Assembly: GCA_030248065.1 (NCBI GenBank)
Contig: JASAMV010003567.1
Coordinates: forward strand, 62,001-126,000
DNA length: 64,000 bases
Source: Rhynchonema sp. JSB1_4
Taxonomy: Eukaryota > Nematoda > Chromadorea > Monhysterida > Xyalidae
Reading direction: 5' to 3'
Shown here one piece after another: positions 21,601 to 33,379 of this stretch. Under the pieces are notes generated by a model. That model worked only from the letters and a program-made list of their open reading frames with translations, made no database searches and was not told the origin of the DNA. The number at the start of each line of letters is the position of its first letter. Position 1 is the stretch's first letter. The position numbers and the translations under genes are program-made.

Positions 21601-22816
21601 ACTAGGAAAAAAGTGCCGGAGGCAGCGCCGTATACCTTGGTTGTGGTGACCACACGTTGTCACTCTGTTTCTGATGATATAATGGGTCAAAACAAGCACC
21701 TTGTCCTCTATGCAGTATTTCCGTCAGTTTCTGATGATATAATGGATCAAAACAAGCACCCTGTTCTTCATACACTTTTTTACACCGTTTCTGATGATAC
21801 AATGGGTCAAAACAAGCCTGTTCGTTCACTTTGACGACAACCAAGGTATACGCCGCGCGCTCGCCGGGGAGTTACCACCATTGTTTGTGTCATCAACTGC
21901 GAGTTAAATGGGTCAGCCAATTTTGTTGCCGGTCACAAACACAGTTTTCGAAATGATCAGTGATGTACAAACTGAGTGACCTAGTCGACTAACCAATGTC
22001 ACAGATTTTAGAACGCTATGGTTCATTTAAGTTGGCAGTCGTCTAACTTGTGTCATAAACTGCGGAACTTACAGTCGTGGTTCAACCGGTGATAATCTAG
22101 TCGCGCAACTAGCGTCACAAGTTGCTCAACCAAGTGATTCAACTAAGCTAGTGATAATATAGTCGTCCAACTAGTCTCTCAAACTGCGGTACGTGGTGGT
22201 GCAACTGGTGATGATTACATAAGTCGTCCATTGACGGCGCAATAGTCTAGTAGTAACAGTCGAACCTAGTGATGCTATCATAGTCGTTCGACCAGTGTTG
22301 CGTAGGCGATCGCCGATCTTGTTCATGGAGGTCATTTGTTTTCAGTTGTGAATTGTGCTCTAGGTTGGACTTTTCGTCAATTTTTGCATTGGATCTTTTC
22401 CTGACGTTACATCCTCACAAGTTTGTCGGTTGTGAAAGCTTGATTTTAGTTCCAAATACAAATGCATAAGCTTCCGTGGGAAGTTTGACTTGAGGGAACG
22501 CGGACCCATTTAACTCGCAGTTGATGACACAAACAATGGTGGTAACTCCCCGGCGAGCGCGCGGCGTATACCTTGGTTGTCGTCAAAGTGAACGAACAGG
22601 CTTGTTTTGACCCATTGTATCATCAGAAACGGTGTAAAAAAGTGTATGAAGAACAGGGTGCTTGTTTTGATCCATTATATCATCAGAAACTGACGGAAAT
22701 ACTGCATAGAGGACAAGGTGCTTGTTTTGACCCATTATATCATCAGAAACAGAGTGACAACGTGTGGTCACCACAACCAAGGTATACGGCGCTGCCTCCG
22801 GCACTTTTTTCCTAGT
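21601..22816. repeat. Perfect 314-bp inverted repeat with 588-bp spacer
   Basis: 21601-21914 and 22503-22816 are reverse complements with no mismatch that I can find. Each arm contains three tandem copies of a roughly 60-66 bp unit built on TTTCTGATGATATAATGGGT and is itself bounded by an inverted pair, TATACCTTGGTTGT and ACAACCAAGGTATA. The spacer is rich in GTCG...CAACTAG words like those of satellite B. No target duplication is evident outside the arms. The mirrored 80-residue open frames in the arms are products of the repeat. Confidence 0.92.
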
Positions 22817-23355
22817 AGGTTCCGCTAAATCTTCCAGAATTTATTGATAAAATACCTGTAATGACAAGCGTAATTTCGAATTCAACGAGCTCGAAAATAG
22901 TTTGCCTGTTGGACGGTCCTATAATTCGCATAACATTTACGCACGCTGCTCCTCGGTTTCAGATTGCTGGTGAAATCTTTCGAACGCTTAGACAAGGAGC
23001 GATACGAGACTTTTCTTGGGCCCAACGAGTTGCTTCGGTCGGCATGTTTTACAGTGTGCCCTTGAATGTGGTACTTGATCACGAAAATCAACAAATGCAT
23101 AGCCAATTTTACGGCGGAACCGAAGAATATTTTTGAGAACACACGAATAAAGTATACGACCTTTCGAAAGCACACAGCTGTTTGTTCGTCTACGTGTGGC
23201 TCTGGCTTGTGGATGTCCCACTCACCGCAAACACAACCTCTGTCTGGCTGCTTTCGCTGTTGATGGCTTTTGCCGAGGCATTTCTTTTCGTGTACACCGT
23301 CACTGGTTTTTTTAACGTTCACATTCCCAAAATGAATAGCATCTACATGTATGTA

Positions 23356-23681
23356 TAGTCCGTCCACCAGCTCATGGCACTTTGTGTTGCTGCTGGCCAA
23401 CTTGTTCCCTTCCTCCACGTTCTAATGAAAGAGAAATTGAGTTTCCGAAAAAAATTATTTTTGCTCCTAAATTGCTGTCTTTATGAAATCGACGTGTTTT
23501 ATAGATTTTGATTTAATTTAATTTTAAATTTGATCGAATTCAATCGTTTTCGACACATTTTATTATTTTTTTAGTTTTTTGCAAAATCGCTCACACTCAA
23601 TTTCTCTTTCATTAGAACGTGGAGGAAGGGACCAAACCAGCCAGCAGCAACACAAAGTGCCATGAGCTGGTGGACGGACTA
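23356..23681. mobile_element. MITE copy 1, TA duplication
   Basis: Terminal inverted repeats of about 90 bp begin TAGTCCGTCCACCAGCTC. It is flanked by TA on each side and 326 bp long. The middle is AT-rich with no coding capacity. It is nearly identical to the copy at 26959-27283. The 2-bp TA target fits Tc1/mariner-like mobilisation. Confidence 0.9.
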
Positions 23682-24108
23682 TACATATAAGTTGTGGCTG
23701 TGGTGAAATTATTGACTTTTCGGAAGGTGTTGTCCAACGCTTTCATGTTCTGGGGCCCGATTAACTGGAGCCCGGACCAGCTGGCTTTTTAGGCCTGGGA
23801 AAGGCGTCTATCTGGGTCAGGCTTACACCTAGGCTTCGACTGATCGGGGTAGGCTCAAGACTGCGGTTTGGTCCGGGTCCATACTGTCTGTCGCTCTGTG
23901 GAATGAATCTGCAGATTGTTGCAGAATCATCGAAAAAATTTTATTGGGAACGTTTTGCTGGACATTCACACATAAAGTTGAATTACAGTGTAGTACACAG
24001 TAGGATGCGCCTGGCGTGAAGTTGAAAAAAGGATCATGCTGCAGACAACGAGAACACGGTCAGTTTAAAAAATCATCCAGTTTCGAGCAATTAATTTCAA
24101 AACATGAG

Positions 24109-26935
24109 TCACATGTTTCTGGCATCGAACGCTGAACCTTGTGGTTTGATTGGCGTGACATAAACAGTAGCGATTTTGTCGTTCTGCTGACTGCGACCAA
24201 AATATTCGCCGACACGACTGAATGGGGTGCGTTGTGCGGTGGACAGGTCGTTGTGACTCAGACTCACGCCCATGCGCGTTTTGCGATAGGAATTGCCTGA
24301 ACTTGGAAGGTGAGGTGTTGCGTTGGTTACACGGCAACGCGAGGAAAGTTTTATGAACACTCTCTCAGTGTCGGTTTTCTCACGTGACCCGTGATCGATT
24401 GATGAGGATTTTTGGCAAAATAAAATGTTCGACCAGCCAAAAGTACACGAATGTTGATTCTCGAGAAAACTCATAGAATTTCATTCAATCTGAATAAAAG
24501 AGCAATCAGGTCACGCGACAATCGCAGTTTTGCTGCTCACAGTATGGCTTACAGTATATTTATGTCGTCAAACTCAGACTATGAATGCCATGCTCGCGTG
24601 CATCCCAGTTTAGGTCACGGTTTACGTTTACATTTAAACAAATTAGCGCATGTTATCGATTGGCAGTACTGTATTGGCCGGCCAACTATACTTATGTAAC
24701 AAAATGTAACCGAAAGTGCGCACTCAGTGACTTTTCTGGCCGGTACCGGACTTATACCACAGATAGCCACAGACAGCACAGTACAATCGCACCTATGCTA
24801 AAGCACATCGGTCAGAAAAGTGCCCGAAAGTGCCCTTCCGGTAACTTTTTGATACCGATATTCCTGGCCAATATACACCGTACCTTCAACCACAGGCATC
24901 GACAGCATGTTTGTGATGTTCTGCTGTGTGCCATCGGCGAGTGTTTGTGTGCGCAACAGAAACGAAGACGTGCAAACATCGTCGAAATCGAAATCGGCGT
25001 GTTCAGAATTGTCATCAAACTTGGCGATCGGTGATTGGATATATCGGATTACATTCACAAAGTTTCTGATCACACATCACACTGTAATGTAGTGACATTG
25101 CATCACACCCAGCTGCCTGCACAGGCAGTGGTTTTTTTTAAATTCGCTCCAAAAGTTAAAAAAAATTTTTTTATTATTTCAAAATTCGAAAATTTCTCTA
25201 TTTTTTTGCTCTAAAAGTGCTATTTTTTGCATAAAAATTGCTACTGTTGACATCACCTAACCCTACCATGGGTGTATTGGGTGCCATAATCGTTGCTTTG
25301 TGGCATCGAGACATAGTGTGCACACTCACAGGGCCTCTCATGTGACTACACACGTACATGTGACTGGGTGAGCATTTATTTATCCATGCCCCAGACCCGA
25401 AAGGAGTGATTCTACTTTGTATTCACTCTAATTTCACACTATGTGCAGCTTATTTGCATTGGTCGTGTACCCAGACGTCATAATTTCACCCAAAATTCCC
25501 ATCCCGAATATCAGAAAGCCATACCATCACACCCGCGCCACCTGGGGAAGGGTACGGGTGTGTACCTGAATATGGTTGGCACTTATCGACCATTGGATAG
25601 CATGGTTTTCGTATCACCTGTGCTTCGCACTTAGCACACATTATGTAACAAAAATACCCCTATTTTGTACTTGAGCGCTCATTTTTTATCGTGTTGGGCA
25701 GATTTTGGCTGGAACAAAAAAAATTTTTACTTAAAAAAGATTTTTTTTTAAAAAATGGGGTTCGAATAAAATTTTTTTATTGACCACTGTGCACAGGTAC
25801 GCGCGCCATGTTCTAACACAACAGGGGGCTAAGGACGCAGGTTGACAATTACTCGGACAACTAGTGTGGGAGAATTTCTCCAACAGTTTTTCGTGGTCTG
25901 TAAATCAAACCGAAGCACGATGCTAAGCTTTCAGTGATGTGAGCATAAATACAGACGCGGAGCACCAGTTCTTGCCCATGATCAAAGTTGTTCACAAACA
26001 CGTTATTCGAACAACTTTGAACCTGATCATATTAACGTAATTTTGCAACCGGAATTCAGTTCTATATCCAATCTATGATCGCCAAGTCTGATACCGCGGT
26101 CGGATTTGACTGCCAAAGGATTCGAAACGCTGACGGTGGCCGGTCGGTGGCTGGATGTTGTTGGCAACGGCTGAGTCTTGATGAAACGCTCCATGCCAAC
26201 CAGCGGATTAGGTGACCCTGAGATTACGAAGGCTCATTCAGCCACTGTACCCTACAACAGCATCAATGCTTTTGCACATTGCTCGTGAACCCTGCCTAAA
26301 TTTTTTGGGTACATTTTTCCAAAGATATGTACGCTTCACAAAAGTGGGGAAGGGCAGACGAGGGCCCATCTCATACAGTATAAACCGCGAAATTAAACGT
26401 TCCTGTTTGGTGCGAGTCCTGCCCGCTTTCAGCCTGTTGTATTGTCGAGCCCAACACTATTTTTGGCTTTCAAAGCCAATCTTCGCATTCACACCCGTGA
26501 TAAACAGCGAATAAACTATTGGATCCAAACCGGATTACTCAACATACACCGTAAATCCCTAAACGAACGTGTGCCGCCTTCACCAGTGGTCGAGCGTCTC
26601 CGCTGCTGATTGGTCACATTCAAATATCTCGAGAATGGCGTGCCAAACTGCTTCCTCATTGGATCCGGTGTTGGTTCATCAGGTAGGGCCACCTTGCTCA
26701 TCGACGACGAGTGTCGTCGGGAAGCAGGCGCACTGGCCACGAACAGACCGTTGTTGGCATTGCGCCAAGTACTGGTCTGAGGCCGGACGAAACGCGGACT
26801 GATCTGCAGGTTGTCTAACGTGGACAGATCAGGCGATTGCACGACATTGACGGCGGGCGGTAGTTGCAGGTGCTCACCGCTTCTGCTCACTGATTGACGA
26901 GCGGCTGACGAATGACGACGGCGGCAGCGGGACAT
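24109..26935 (-). CDS. Multi-exon gene of unknown function
   Basis: Proposed exons on the minus strand: 26935-26584 (starts with ATG), 26217 to about 26040, 25065-24884 and 24296-24109 (ends TGA). The first join (phase 1, donor GTGAAG, acceptor TCTCAG) and the last join (phase 1, donor GTACGG, acceptor TTCAG) are consistent. The middle join is not resolved and may hide an exon. The first exon is rich in Ser, Arg and Pro (MSRCRRRHSSAARQS, RRHSSSMSK), the third is acidic (EHADFDFDDVC), and the last carries TPFSRVGEYFGRSQQND. This looks like a low-complexity, probably regulatory or structural protein; no family is recognised. A hAT-like element lies in the second intron, and a MITE ends 24 bp upstream of the ATG. 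Confidence 0.48.
25126..25789. mobile_element. Non-autonomous hAT-like element A, 8-bp TSD
   Basis: The ends are CAGTGGT and ACCACTG. Exact duplications TGCACAGG flank it (25118-25125 and 25790-25797). It is 664 bp and homologous along its length to 36421-37157. It lies within the unknown minus-strand gene. Confidence 0.95.
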
Positions 26936-26958
26936 TTCGGTTCATGAAGTTGACAGTA

Positions 26959-27283
26959 TAGTCCGTCCACCAGCTCATGGCACTTTGTGTTGCTGCTGGC
27001 TGGTTTGTTCCCTTCCTCCACGTCCTAATGAAAGAGAAATTGAGTTTCCAAAAAAATTATTTTTGCTCCTAAATTGCTGTTTTTATGAAATCGACGTGTT
27101 TTATCGATTTTAATTTAATTTAATTTTAAATTTGATCGAATTCAATCGTTTTCGACACATTTTCTTATTTTTTAAGTTTTTTGCAAAATCGCTCACGCTC
27201 AATTTCTCTTTCATTAGAACGTGGAGGAAGGGAACAAACCGGCCAGCAGCAACACAAAGTGCCATGAGCTGGTGGACGGACTA
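26959..27283. mobile_element. MITE copy 2, TA duplication
   Basis: Same family as 23356-23681: 325 bp, TAGTCCGTCC ends, TA on both flanks. It lies immediately upstream of the proposed ATG of the unknown minus-strand gene (26935), where it could form part of the 5' untranslated region or promoter. Confidence 0.92.
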
Positions 27284-27641
27284 TACGTTTGTCGCAGAAT
27301 CGATAGTGCGGAGAAATTCAGATCATGGTTTCTCTGGCCTCGCTTTCTCGTAACATATTACTGGGACATTTCCTTTCTGATAGCCGATTTACGTCACCGT
27401 AAAGAATCTATGAGCAGATGGTGTATGTGCATCAGGTAGCAACCGGCTGCTTGGTTGTGCGACTGCGATATGCAAAAAGCTCCTGCTCTCGTGCGCCATG
27501 CTGTCTGGCCAACGTTGACGTCATGTGAGCTTATACCTTACTATTACGTTTTCCTTGTCATCAGCAAACTCGGGCATATTGTAAGCTGGTTGACCGAAGT
27601 AGTTCCAAAATCTCTGTGTGGTTTGGGCACAATGTGTCAAA

Positions 27642-27910
27642 GGCTCCACCAGATAGACCCGAAACCCGAAACATAAATTTTTTCTATGTCCATGTTTCGG
27701 GTTTTGAAAAAAAACACAAAAGCATGATAATCAAAAATGTTTCGGTCTTGTCACTTGTAGCTGACGAGAACAATTTATACAGTCAGTCGAAACATTTTCG
27801 ATTATCATGCTTCGTGTTTCGGGTGTCGGGTTTTTTTCTCAAAACCCGAAACCCGAAACATGGACAAGAATAAATTTACGTTTCGGGTTTCGGGTCTATC
27901 TGGTGGAGCC
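27642..27910. repeat. Fold-back element with CCCGAAAC word core
   Basis: Inverted ends GGCTCCACCAGATAGACCCG and complement. The interior repeats the words ACCCGAAACCCGAAACAT and GTTTCGGGTTTCGGG. No clear target duplication. Confidence 0.85.
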
Positions 27911-28260
27911 CTAATTGAAATGGCCCACACACCACCGTTACGCTGGCGTGCGACGGTGTTTATTGATTCATTTTTGGCACCTGTGCATTTTGTGTGGGAA
28001 CGGGATGGATGACTGTGTGTTTTCACGAAAACCCATCACTGCAACATGTACAAACGACAGTATTTTGAAACGATTTTCGTCAACCACTTTGCATTGGTAT
28101 GCATTTTGCTTCGTCTTCAGGGACAAACAGGTGTAAATTCATGAAGCAACGGTAAAGCTGCTAATATCGTTCTCTGTCCAGATCCAAGATTCTCTATCTG
28201 TTTGCCACATGCAATAGCGATAGCAACGATCAGGGAACGTCATTGACATGGCACTACATG

Positions 28261-29009
28261 CAGGGCTGGATTAAAAAAATTATTATCGAACTTTTTTAAA
28301 AAAAGAACTTTTTTAATTTTTTTTAAATCACTTTTTTTTATTCCGGACCCCCAAAAATTTGGTTTCTTGAAGAATATGAAATTTCTGAAATCAGGTTACT
28401 TAGGTATGTTTTGAGGGACACTAAAGAGAACTTCTCCACTGACTTGCATGTTTACGTCGACCACCTGCGATCTAACCCCTTTGGTCATGACTTTGAGAAC
28501 CTCGAAGGTAACTCTGTGGGTATATATGACAAAGGGAAGACCAACCTTCTGATTGTGAATTTCGGGATAAATTTGAAGAGAGATAAAGACTCACACCATA
28601 ATCACTTTGTGTCACAAAAGCAACAAATAGCTAACCCACACAACTGCAAACAGGCGAGCAACGTGGAGTGTGTGGATAGCTTACGACACGCTCAATAACT
28701 GTACAGTATACGGTATGGGGTGTCCTATATTATACATGCAGCAATTGTTAGGATGTCTGGGAACTGTATGAGTCCATTACAACACCATTTCAAACTGAAA
28801 TATAAGCGCCGCAGGCGATTTTTTGAGAATGATGAGCAATAAAACGCATGAAAACATGCCCTTTTATATTAAAAATGTTAGAAAATAATGAAAAAAAGTG
28901 AAAAAATAATAAAAAAGTGGACTTACTTTTTAAAATAAAAAAGTGGCCAACTTTTAAAAAAAAATTTTTTTCCAAAAAGATTTTTACTTTTTTTTTAAAT
29001 CCAACCCTG
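28261..29009. mobile_element. Non-autonomous hAT-like element B, 8-bp TSD
   Basis: Ends CAGGGCTGGATT and AATCCAACCCTG. Exact duplications ACTACATG flank it (28253-28260 and 29010-29017). It is 749 bp. The interior has a 95-codon open frame (28411-28698) with no transposase motif, so it is a non-autonomous copy. Confidence 0.94.
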
Positions 29010-29250
29010 ACTACATGGCAGAGAAAATGGAAAGAAAACGTGTCAGAAGCAGAAACAACGATGAAAACACGCAGCGAAGCGAACCAGGCAACAAAATGTT
29101 ATGTTATACACAAGGGCAGCCAAGGCGAGACATTGTCCATCTGTAGCTGCTAAAAAAAACGGGTTCTTCACATTTTTCTTAAGAAGCGCAAAATAGAAAG
29201 CAAGACAAAAAATTTCCATGGTTTTCCGTTCAGTTTCGTGTGCCATTGCT

Positions 29251-30265
29251 TAGAGTATTGCGCTTCGATGCCGTCTTCGGGTGTGGTCTTCCTGTAGCTG
29301 GAATTCTGCGTTGCGACGACCGCGTTCGAAGTGTGGTATTCTTAATCCTGATTTGTTTCTGATTCCTTAGGTAAGTAGCAACTAGCACTTTAGGATTGTT
29401 ACGTACGCCAGTATTCTTAGAGTATTGCGCTTCGATGCCGTCTTCGGGTGTGGTCTTCCTGTAGCTGGAATTCTGCGTTGCGACGACCGCGTTCGAAGTG
29501 TGGTATTCTTAATCCTGATTTGTTTCTGATTCCTTAGGTAAGTAGCAACTAGCACTTTAGGATTGTTACGTACGCCAGCATTTCTTAGAGTATTGCGCTT
29601 CGATGCCGTCTTCGGGTGTGGTCTTCCTGTAGCTGGAATTCTGCGTTGCGACGACCGCGTTCGAAGTGTGATATTCTTAATCCTGATTTGTTTCTGATTC
29701 CTTGTGGCACGCACTATACTACTTAGGTAAGTAGCAACTAGCACTTTTGTCGACGCTTTCTTAGAGTATTGCGCTTCGATGCCGTCTTCGGGGTGTGGTC
29801 TTCCTGTAGCTGGAATTCTGCGTTGCGACGACCGCGTTCGAAGTGTGGTATTCTTAATCCTGATTTGTTTCTGATTCCTTAGGTAAGAAGCAACTAGCAC
29901 TTTAGGATTGTTACGTACGCCAGCATTTCTTAGAGTATTGCGCTTCGATGCCGTCTTCGGGGTGTGGTCTTCCTGTAGCTGGAATTCTGCGTTGCGACGA
30001 CCGCGTTCGAAGTGTGGTATTCTTAATCCTGCTTTGTTTCTTATTCCTTAGGTAAGCAGCAACTAGCACTTTAGGATTGTTACGTACGCCAGCATTTCTT
30101 AGAGTATTGCGCTTCGATGCCGTCTTCGGGGTGTGGTCTTCCGGTAGCTGGAATTCTGCGTTGCGACGACCGCGTTCGAAGTGTGTAGCAGCTGGAATTC
30201 TGCGTTGCGAGGACCGCGTTCGAAGTGTGGTATTCTTAATCCTGATTTGTTTCTGATTCCTTGTG
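29251..30265. repeat. Satellite D, 168-bp unit, six copies plus a partial
   Basis: TAGAGTATTGCGCTTCGATG recurs at 29251, 29418, 29586, 29762, 29931 and 30100 (spacings 167, 168, 176, 169, 169). A truncated unit follows at about 30180. The 176-bp unit carries a short insertion. The sequence is unrelated to satellite A despite the same period. Confidence 0.95.
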
Positions 30266-30815
30266 ATTCCACTAGTATGTTAGGTGCACCAGTATAACTG
30301 AGAAACAATGCTGCCTGTCGACGCCGCCTTAGGGGATGAACAGAATGTGACAGGTAGTCATCAATAATGTGCCTTGTGTGCTGCCCCACCTGTTTGTGTT
30401 TTGCATAGTGAACAAAGCGACATGTGTTGTCAGTCAGGGGTTAAGTTACTATACGTGTTGGCTTGACTGGTTGGTTTATTGCTCTCAGTGACGCATAGAA
30501 CCATACACGTAAATTAGTGATAGAAGCACAGTTACAAGACCGGGTGGGACAATTACGGAAATGAAAATAGTTACAACACTGGTTATAACAAAACCACAGC
30601 AAATAAAAGCTACAAAAAGCGCCAAGGAGAGAGAAAGATCACGGACATCAGGACAGATCACAGGACATGTTAACAGAACTGAAAATTATGCATTAATCCT
30701 CGTCCTCGTCAAACGACAACGGCTTGACTGGTCAACGCCAATGTCTGACACCGATTGTCTCCCCATGTCATGGTTACATTAACTAAGGTCATCATATTTC
30801 TTGTGCTGTCTTTAA
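30266..30815. other. No gene recognised
   Basis: Unique-looking DNA between satellite D and the TTAA fold-back element. Only short open frames; nothing recognised. Confidence 0.5.
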
Positions 30816-32470
30816 AGGGCTCGGGACACAACCGAAGGAAGGGCAGCAGAGCGCAGTGTTACACATCGTTGGAAAGCACTGTGACAGCATATGTCACGCA
30901 CAAATGTTAAGCTCCTTAGAGATTCGCTATCTATTGGTAGAGCGACTTTTCGTTCCAGAAAAAAGTGAATTTTTTCATAACTTGAAACGAACGGTGCAGA
31001 AACCCCAAATGAGTTGAAAGTCAAGTAACACGTGGATAGGATTACAACAGCTTCTGGATAACTTATCAAGAGAACATCAGTCGCTCAAAGCATTGCTTCA
31101 CACGGTGAGGGTGCGAAACGTTCCAAAAATCGGCCTTATTTTTCGAGAACACAAGTTTGTCTCTAAATTTTGAGGCCGCGCTTTGTGCTGCAGAAATGAA
31201 AATGCAACAGAAAATAGAACATTTTCGAAAGTACCAGAAAATAAGGTTTTTAAATTTGGAAGCACTTAGATAGCGGCGTGACAGGCCGAAAAAGACCTAA
31301 AAATTGCCACTAAACTGCATAGTTGCATTCATTGACGGAAATGAGATGTAAATAAGCCACGTATTGCATTGCATTGGAAACAAGAAAGTCAGATAAACGC
31401 ACAGTCCAACAATCTAGACAAATTTCAAGACTTCAAACCCCATGGTCCGGCTGCTGCAGCCATGCCAGCCTGATTAAGATATTTGGCTATAAGCCGTTAC
31501 CGTTAAAGATTATTGCACATTTGATGGCATCAGACGATGTAGCTTTAACGTAGCTATCGAACGATATATAACATGTCCATACTATCTCTTACTATGAACA
31601 AGAAACGGTCAAAATTCCGAAATCGCACACGGTGACGTGACGGTTCATTCCAGAATCGTCAAAAAAGCAATTTTGTAACCTCTGCCCTTAAGCGTAAGAA
31701 TTTATTGGGGCTTGTCATATATCATTCGAAAGCTACTCCCGAGATACATTGTTTGGTGCTGTCACATGTACAATAGCTGTTAACCATAAGCATTTATAGC
31801 TGAATATCATATTCAGGTTAGTATGGCTGCCCCGAGAGATCTGTAGACCTTGGGGTCTTCGGACCTTGATAAGTTGTTAAACCATACGTTTCTTTCATTT
31901 TTTTGTTTCGAATCCGATACAATATGTTGCCTTTATGTGTCACAATTCTGGCGAAGAATGTAACCACCTAATTTAGCGGCAATTTAATGGATTTTTAGGC
32001 CTGTCACGGAGCTAGCCATGAGTTAAAAAATTTAAAAACCTTATTTTGTGGTACTTTCGACGATGCTCTATTTCCCCATTGCATTCTTACTTCCGCAGCG
32101 CTAAGCGTGGTCTCAAAATTTAGGGACAAACATTTGTTCTCGAAAAATAAGGCCGATTTTTGGAACGTTTCGCACCCTCACCGTGTGAAGCAATGCTTTG
32201 AGCGACTGAAGTTGTGATGGTAAGCTATTCAGAGGCTGTTGTAATCCTATCCACGTGTTACTTGACCTTCAACTCATTTGGGGTTTCTGCACCGGTCGTT
32301 CCAATTTGTGCAAAAATTCACTTTTTTCTGGAACGAAAAGTCGCTCTACCAAGAGATAGTGAATCTCCACGGAGCTTAAAATTTGTGCGTGACATAAGCT
32401 GTCGAAATGCTTTCCAACGGTATGTAACAATATGACCTGCTACCCTTCCTTCGGTTATGTCCCGAGCCCT
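30816..32470. mobile_element. 1.65-kb TTAA-flanked fold-back element
   Basis: Inverted arms of roughly 500 bp start AGGGCTCGGGACA and end with the complement TGTCCCGAGCCCT, directly between TTAA sites (30812-30815 and 32471-32474). The arms differ by scattered substitutions, so the copy is not new. No transposase frame. TTAA targeting is known from piggyBac-like elements, but these ends lack the usual CCC start. Confidence 0.88.
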
Positions 32471-33379
32471 TTAAACAAACATAAAAAAGTCAAACTTACA
32501 ATATCTGTCGAGTTGCGCCGGACACACAGAATAAACACGGCAAACGGTTGATGTGGTAAAAACGCTTTTCTTTGTTTTCTATAACGGTTTGAATTTTGTA
32601 CCCTCGTAATTTTGATTTTGGATTGGTTCTTTCGTTTTTTGCATTTAGCGTGTGATAACTGCGTTCGTTGCTTTTATTCTTTGCTGCCTTTTGGTTCCGC
32701 TCTATTTTGTTCGTTTATCGCCCTTACTACACTTTATAGTTACGGATGGAAATAAACAGTTTTTTGTGAAAACCGAACAAAACGGGTCTATTTTTTGGAC
32801 TGCAAATAAATTGCCGTAAAAAAACGGTCAAAATCTTGTCCATATTTTACAAACATGACGTTTTTAACCCCCATTTTTCAACCTTCTGGAGGACCATGGA
32901 TGCCGAAGTGCCATCTGGAGGCTTAAAACCAACGTACATATGTAACTTGGAGATTTTGAGCAGTTGCTGTGACACATTTGGCTTCAATGGCACATTCTGC
33001 CATACTTTGCACCATACTTCACAGCAGTTTTTCGGGTCAAGATGCCATGTATCGGTCATTCATACCCGGAAATTTGTCCTCTGGAACTTTTTCGATTCTT
33101 TTGGTTTTTCGGCTTTTTCTCAAAATATAAAGAACCAGTTTTTTTCGCAACTATATCCTTGTCATCGTTCTTGGATTTTGATGCCTACAACTTTTGATAG
33201 AAAATAGAAATCACTGAAAATTTGTGTAACTTTGTTGAAGAAGGAACGTGATAAAATTCTGAGAGATGTCGTGCACCCAAAGAAGACCACACGAAATGTC
33301 CCGAAACGAAATCATCAGCAAAACCGCTATCGAACCAACGACAGAAACCCAGTATAAGTTGAACAATACGAATAGTGTA

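Noticed and set aside
21602..22815. Mirrored 80-codon frames as a duplicated gene
   Set aside because: They are generated by the tandem units inside a perfect inverted repeat and end with it; no start context, splice sites or domain.
22882..23418. 178-codon minus-strand frame with several Cys residues
   Set aside because: Its first 20 or so codons are MITE terminal repeat, and the rest has no recognised domain or splice partner.
28411..28698. 95-codon frame as a hAT transposase fragment
   Set aside because: It lies inside a hAT-like element but shows no catalytic or dimerisation motif of the family.
29251..30265. CRISPR-like array
   Set aside because: The whole 168-bp unit is repeated without unique spacers; this is a eukaryotic satellite.
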